DNA of 64,000 bases from contig NC_089396.1 of NCBI RefSeq assembly GCF_003171515.1, positions 372,001 through 436,000 on the forward strand. Direction: 5' to 3'. How positions within the stretch are numbered: position 1 is the first letter of the stretch; each line of letters starts with the position of its first letter. Below are positions 59,238 to 64,000 of this stretch, piece after piece. Made by a program: the position numbers and the translations under genes. A model generated the notes under the pieces. The model searched no databases, was not told where the DNA came from, and was given only the letters and a program-made list of their open reading frames with translations. This DNA is from Pyrenophora tritici-repentis (lineage: Eukaryota > Ascomycota > Dothideomycetes > Pleosporales > Pleosporaceae).

Positions 59238-60273
59238 GTAATGAGACATAAACACTAGCGTCTATAACCAACGTCTAGTAGATTGTAGAGATCGTACTTA
59301 TGTAGGAAGGTTGGATCTTATCCGTCATGCAAATCTGCTTGTTCTGGCCGGTGCTTTGGAGGCGTACTTTCCTGCTCTCGCTTATCCTCTCTCCTCACTT
59401 CGCAGTCTTTTTCTATCGCACGTATGCATTAATGGCCTACTGTCGTTAGCCCCTATGGCTTTCGACTGCGATGCCCTAACTAATAGAAACCCAGCAATTC
59501 AATCTTCCTTCTCAGTAACTACAATAGCATGGTGATCTTGGCGGTATTCAACACGAACCTCGACTGCATTATCTTTTGACATTTCCAAAGACGTCGGCAG
59601 TCGATAAAATCGCTTATTTCTGATCAGTAGACTAAGCAGTTTGTGGCTAATATGGCACGCCAAGAATGGGTATCATGATACTGTAAAGGAGATGAGGAAT
59701 GTCCACGCGCACGAAAAAACCTCCATTTCCAGTACGTCCCATTGACGGCGAGCTGTTCGGTCCTATAAGACGGAGAGTCTTAGTGCGGAGATTCATTCGG
59801 TATTATAAGACGGTACCATAGAATCGAGCTTCGGTAGAGTAGCAGTCTACTGGTGGAAAGGGCTTTATCCTTGTTGGGTTTTGTGTTCTGTAACCATGAG
59901 AAGAACACAAGAAATATTTTTACTTACTATGGACTATACAATGGTTCAGAGCACTCTTGAGGAGTCGAGCTATATGTTGAACGGATCTGTCCGAAAGAAC
60001 CAAGTGCATAGACCTCTAAAATACGAGCTTATTCATAAAAAGGGGGCTTATCAGACTTTTCAACAGTCCAGCCGATTGGGAGGCTTGATTTAATCAGGCG
60101 TGTAAGTGTCTACGATAGGCTCGTGTCATATCTAATTAGGAAGTTGACAAGTCTGGGGCTTACTATGAACTTGTACGTATTAGAAGGACGTCTCTCTCCC
60201 AACCCTACCGATTCTACATCAACCCTTTCTATACATCACTCAACATCAGCCTTGGAAAACATCCGAATCAAGC
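59208..60273. other. Intergenic, starting with the untranslated rest of unit three
   Basis: 59208-59237 is the remainder of the third repeat unit, carrying a second stop (TGA). The rest has no gene; ataagacgg occurs twice near 59765-59815. Open frames at 59311 and 59881 lack ATG starts. Confidence 0.45.
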
Positions 60274-60635
60274 ATGAAATTCAGCCTTGTAGCCAGTGGT
60301 CTATTCTTTGCCAGCTTTGCCAATGCATCTGTAAGTCTCCTTTGAAGGAAACCTTGTAAGATTATTACAGCCTAACCATTTCCCTCTAGACAGATTTTCC
60401 ACCGCCGACAACGGTTACCTGCGCTTGCTCTTTTCAGAATAACAACAGAGATTATAGTTCGACAAACAAATGCTGCGTCCCAAGACACAATTTAAATCCC
60501 TCACACCCCAAGGCCGATGATGCCTTCACCTATTGTGAATATCCAGGTATCAAATTGGTGCAACGCCTGTCACGCGAGTTCAACTATTGCTGCAAAGGCA
60601 AAGGGGCACGAATCGGCAGCTGCTGGAGTTTTTGA
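60274..60635 (+). CDS. Small secreted cysteine-rich protein (8 Cys with two CC pairs)
   Basis: Two exons, 60274-60330 and 60390-60635, give 100 residues. Signal peptide MKFSLVASGLFFASFANAS; the intron lies exactly at its end, phase 0. The mature protein of about 80 residues has cysteines in the order C-x1-C, CC, C, CC, C: VTCACSFQNNN, NKCCVPRHNL, FTYCEYPG, FNYCCKGKGARIGSCWSF. The count equals that of hydrophobins but the order differs and the protein is polar, so it is not one. No known family recognised; effector candidate. Its last codons overlap a tandem duplication (60611-60830). Confidence 0.72.
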
Positions 60636-60830
60636 GGAAGTGGATGAGAGAGGGTGTGGGGTTATCAATAACCAAGCCTACCGATCGGCTTGATTGTTGA
60701 CAAGTGTGAAGAGCTGGGGATAAGTCGGCAGCTGGTGGAATAAGGGCTGAGGAAGTGGAGAAGAGAAGATTAATAATCAAGGCAATCAGTAGGTAACACT
60801 GGATTGTTGACAAGGCTAAGAAGGTGCCAG
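60611..60830 (+). repeat. Imperfect tandem duplication, ~112-bp period
   Basis: Two diverged copies start at tcggcagct (60613 and 60725) and share gaggaagtgga and gattgttgacaag in the same order. The first begins within the end of the secreted-protein gene, the second lies in its 3' flank. Confidence 0.65.
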
Positions 60831-61912
60831 TCAGTTTGCAACCCCTGTCTTGAATTGAACTGCAAAGGACGAGAATTTGAACAATGATTGAACTGTCCTC
60901 AGGTGCCAATCCCTCAAGTTGTACTGACGTCAGTTGCCTCGTCTGAGTAGAAACTCCAGTCTCTCTCTCAACACTAAAACCAGCCCGCAACCAAGTACGT
61001 ACTGGCTTGGTTGACTTTGTTGTTTTGGCGGTACTGTGATGAGGCTACAGGCGGCGAAAACTGCTGTGGTAGATTTCGCGATGCTTCAAGTCATGTAGTT
61101 GCCGGCTAACAAAGCTTGGAAGTTCTGATGCGGTCATAGTCTACCTCTGAGAATCTCGCATCGTCATGACGACCCGTGGACGTTGACGTCGCTCACACCA
61201 CACAAACAGGTGGACATGTAGGTTGACATCAGCGGCATTTAACCTCGGCCAGCCGCGGCGAACACCCTACGCGCGTGCTCACCCCACAATCGGCTAACCA
61301 ACATGAGAGTGTCAGCTAACCCCACTCAGCTTACTTTCGTCGTCTTGCCAAGTGCCCGGCGCATGATTGGGCCTTGATGCTTGCCGTTTCACCTCGACGG
61401 CTGGTAGGTCGCGATACATGCGCGGCCGAGAGTACATGATGTGCATACACCGGAGCAGCACGTTGACCCTCACTCGCGGATGCGACGCAAAGATACGTCG
61501 TGCCGGATGCACGTCTTAGTCCTCATCCGTCACGGAACTGCTCCCGACCACGTCAAGTGTCGTGATTTCTGGCCTGATGGTTGGCTGCGGGTGGAGAGAC
61601 ATAGATGCACAGCCTACTCGTGACCTGCATTTCCCCGCATCATGGCCGTCGTATATACAGCCCACATACGCCGCGCTTGGTACGTCTCACCGGACTATAC
61701 CTCACGTTACAAAGCCGCAAATCAAACACTACTCGTTTCTTTCAAACCGCGGCCGCTGCACCTCTGCGTCTTGGCCACTTCCACTCGACCAAACTTCCTA
61801 CACTACTCCACCATATCTGGGAATATAAGTCAAACCAACAACCGCCTCTAAACCGAACACAATTCGTCTCATTCAGTACCAAACTACGCTACTATACTAC
61901 ACAACCGCCAAC
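60636..61912. other. Intergenic
   Basis: Begins with the tandem duplication, then no recognisable gene until the mitochondrial protein. The last ~100 bases are C/A-rich, like a 5' leader. Confidence 0.45.
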
Positions 61913-62497
61913 ATGTCTTTCCTCCTACGCACATCCACCCCCCTCCGCCAAAGGCTGTTTACCACCTCGGCACGAGCTCGCAATGCCATCTCTATCCAAG
62001 ATGCGGCTGCAGCACACATGGCATCCACTCCCGGAGCCAGTGCTGTACCAAGACTCGGAAAAGTAGCAAAATGGTTAGTTCTCCTACTTCTTACCCTCAC
62101 AATCAATACTAACCCATCCAGGTATCTTCCTACCATGGCCATGGTAGCCGCTGGTATGATTTACTTCCCTAGAGGCACAGCATCCGCACAGCCTCGCCGA
62201 CCGCTTACGCTCGGCGATGCTAATGCCAACATAGGCTTTGGCGTGACCAATGCACTTAACGAGGCAAACCGCAAGGTTCATGTCACACTTCAACCCACTC
62301 AGGAGCAGAGGAACCAAATGCTCATGGACTCGTACGGCGAGCGCTCCAGCCTGGAGGACATGGAGAGGGCTCTGGCCGGTCTTGAGGAAAAGCTCTCCAG
62401 CAAGAAGGACCGAGCCACCATGTTGGAGGAGGCGTACGGTGGCCGCGCAAGCATTGAGGACCTTCAGAGGGCTATGGAGCTTTACGAGGTCCAGTGA
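61913..62497 (+). CDS. Small mitochondrial membrane protein, unknown
   Basis: Exons 61913-62073 and 62122-62497 give 178 residues. The N-terminus MSFLLRTSTPLRQRLFTTSA is Arg/Ser/Thr-rich without acids, a good mitochondrial presequence. One hydrophobic segment, WYLPTMAMVAAGMIYF, spans the intron. The C-terminal half has two similar ~25-residue blocks, MLMDSYGERSSLEDMERAL and MLEEAYGGRASIEDLQRAM, each likely a helical hairpin. I recognise no family. It is probably an inner-membrane protein with the repeats on one side. Confidence 0.78.
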   Translation: MSFLLRTSTPLRQRLFTTSARARNAISIQDAAAAHMASTPGASAVPRLGKVAKWLVLLLLTLTINTNPSRYLPTMAMVAAGMIYFPRGTASAQPRRPLTLGDANANIGFGVTNALNEANRKVHVTLQPTQEQRNQMLMDSYGERSSLEDMERALAGLEEKLSSKKDRATMLEEAYGGRASIEDLQRAMELYEVQ

Positions 62498-63076
62498 TTG
62501 AAGCGACCTAGCCAATAAGAGACGGAAACATCACCAGCTTCGCGCTGTAGGGCGCATACCCGCTTCCGGGGAAGTGAGGGCAGGGAAAGAGAAGAAGAGA
62601 GAGCGATATTCGCGCGCTAGACGCTGCGACGGCTTCTCCGCCAGGCTACGAGTAAGGGAGGACTCAGGCCCGTCCATGTATCTCCATAGATTATCGGAGG
62701 CATTGTGCGGTTTCGCATTGGGCATGGCGTTTCCAGTGTTTCGCAAATAGACTCCAAAACGGGGCTACGAAGCATGGACTTCATAACAATAAATCAACAT
62801 TTATGAACGTGCAATGCTGTCAATCCTCCATGGTGAAAGTTGGTGATTTCTGCCGGCATGATTTTCGGCTTGACGCCACCCCACATTCCGAGTACACCCA
62901 TCCGGCCGCGCTCATCTTGGGCGTTATCGCACGGGCTTGCGACTACACTATGTATGCCGTCTAGTCTCCACGCTGTCACTCGGCAGTCCTTCTGCATCAC
63001 AGCCGAGGGCAACTCGATATTACACTCAACTCGGTCCTGTACGTAACATCGGTCGTAAGCTACAGTGCGGTAGACT
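62498..63076. other. Convergent intergenic stretch
   Basis: 3' flanks of the mitochondrial gene and of the permease. No gene recognised. Confidence 0.5.
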
Positions 63077-64000
63077 CTAGTCTTTATCGGTCATGACAAA
63101 ACTCCAAATCTCTCTACAAATTCCCCGCCGCATTCGTTCTGGCCTTCTTTCCAAAATCTGCCTAATGCGCGCTCTTTCATTGTTCCTCGCAGCCTCCGTC
63201 TCAATCTCCTCTTGCATGTCGGGATCCATGCTGACACTGAGATGCATCTGCTCTTCTTTGAACGGATCCTGGAACATACCCGTGAGGCTCACGAGATTGT
63301 CATTCTGCGCATCCATTTCGTGCGACCCAAAGCGGTGTCGCGGTACTGGGGGTGTTGATGTCGGGCCCTCGAGCTCGATGCTGGATAAGTCTTCCAGCAC
63401 GTAGTCTTCGACTGTGAGGTTGCGAATGTCGACGCGGGATGTGCGCGGGAAGATGTACTTGTAGGATAGGTAGAGTGATGCGAAGAACAAAGGTCCAATA
63501 TAAGCTCCGATGACGTCAAAGAGAAGACTGATTGTTGACTTGAGTTGGGTCCCTGAGGTTGAACTGCGGTTTATGCTGCCCTTGGTCACAAGGATCGCCA
63601 GTGGTGGTATGCCCGACCATATAATCACAAATGCACTGCCTATGATACCGATATACGCGGGAAGTGGCTGCCACCGAGACTTAAATAGGCGCGACCTGTA
63701 AAGTGGATGTTCTCGCGAGAAGATCCTTCGTTTCGCCAAGCGGTCAAGTCCAGCTTTGAAGCGCAAGAATGTGATGCAGAGAAATAGGTTGATGCAAGTT
63801 GCAGTACCGGTGTAAAGCTCGGAAAGCGTAATGCTCGGTTGTGAACCCGACTTATCCGCCAAACCGATCAGTGACAAGAACCCAAGTGCTGAACACAAGA
63901 GAATTGCCGCTAGAGGTGTATGACCGTTGTTGGTTCGGCCGAAGATGTTAGCTATTCTTCTCGGAAGGTACTGCTGTGATAGCATGAAGACGCTTCGCGA
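63077..64000 (-). CDS. Amino-acid permease (APC family), C-terminal part only
   Basis: The frame runs off the right edge of the window, so the N-terminal half is missing. The visible part starts in SRSVFMLSQQYLPRRIANIF and continues NNGHTPLAAILLCSALGFLS, the conserved loop and helix of yeast-type amino-acid permeases. Further helices are TGTATCINLFLCITFLRF, PAYIGIIGSAFVIIWSGIPP and LFDVIGAYIGPLFFASLYLS, then a ~100-residue cytosolic C-terminal tail (YVLEDLSSIELEGPT ...). The RFKAGLDRLAKRRIF segment is longer and more basic than the family norm, which usually reads RFRKA. Substrate unknown. Confidence 0.82.
   Translation of the reverse strand, partial: SRSVFMLSQQYLPRRIANIFGRTNNGHTPLAAILLCSALGFLSLIGLADKSGSQPSITLSELYTGTATCINLFLCITFLRFKAGLDRLAKRRIFSREHPLYRSRLFKSRWQPLPAYIGIIGSAFVIIWSGIPPLAILVTKGSINRSSTSGTQLKSTISLLFDVIGAYIGPLFFASLYLSYKYIFPRTSRVDIRNLTVEDYVLEDLSSIELEGPTSTPPVPRHRFGSHEMDAQNDNLVSLTGMFQDPFKEEQMHLSVSMDPDMQEEIETEAARNNERARIRQILERRPERMRRGICREIWSFVMTDKD

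Noticed and set aside
59765..59815. Repeated ataagacgg stretch checked as a tRNA
   Set aside because: No cloverleaf arms or TpsiC-loop consensus.
59881..60093. Open frame upstream of the 60.3-kb secreted gene
   Set aside because: No ATG at its start and low-complexity product; not supported.

Overview
The window is nuclear DNA of a filamentous ascomycete, most likely a pleosporalean dothideomycete (inference). Genes are broken by 44-190 nt introns with GT...AG borders. The gene set includes a catalase-peroxidase, a rhodopsin-domain membrane receptor, a cutinase-type esterase, small secreted cysteine-rich proteins and a Fot1/pogo DNA transposon. I saw no tRNA, rRNA or CRISPR array. All gene models were spliced by hand from donor/acceptor sites and reading phase; exon sums divisible by three support most of them.

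Left part (1-35.6 kb) is largely housekeeping or conserved: PP4 regulatory subunit 3 (Psy2/SMEK), dihydrofolate reductase (with an apparent 1-base frameshift near its end), a broken HNH-like/aminoglycoside-phosphotransferase-like gene, a four-helix membrane protein, a MAPEG protein, an unknown protein, a class 3 lipase, a ClC chloride channel/transporter, a zinc alcohol dehydrogenase divergent from katG, a CBM48 protein with a long repeat region, a rhodopsin-domain receptor, mitochondrial Oma1 and a secreted cutinase-family esterase.

Right part (36-61 kb) looks like accessory sequence. It has a 93-bp hairpin element, a complete 2.1-kb Fot1/pogo transposon with ~50-bp inverted ends and TA target sites, a Kre9-like secreted gene and a GH47 mannosidase that each carry one in-frame stop, DUF6536, DUF3632 and DUF3500 genes, and an FAD monooxygenase tail-to-tail with an MFS transporter. 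It also holds four small secreted-protein genes: an 8-Cys peptide (47.9 kb), a RNase-T1-like protein missing catalytic residues (49.1 kb), a Kex2-type repeat precursor built from duplicated exon-intron units (58.6 kb) and a second 8-Cys protein (60.3 kb). The window ends with a small mitochondrial protein and the 3' half of an amino-acid permease.

The most interesting observations are the exon-duplicated precursor with Lys-Arg sites exactly at its exon junctions, and the RNase-fold secreted protein with a degenerate active site. The cluster of broken genes with stops that could come from C-to-T change also deserves a check; whether these are true lesions or assembly errors cannot be settled from the sequence alone.
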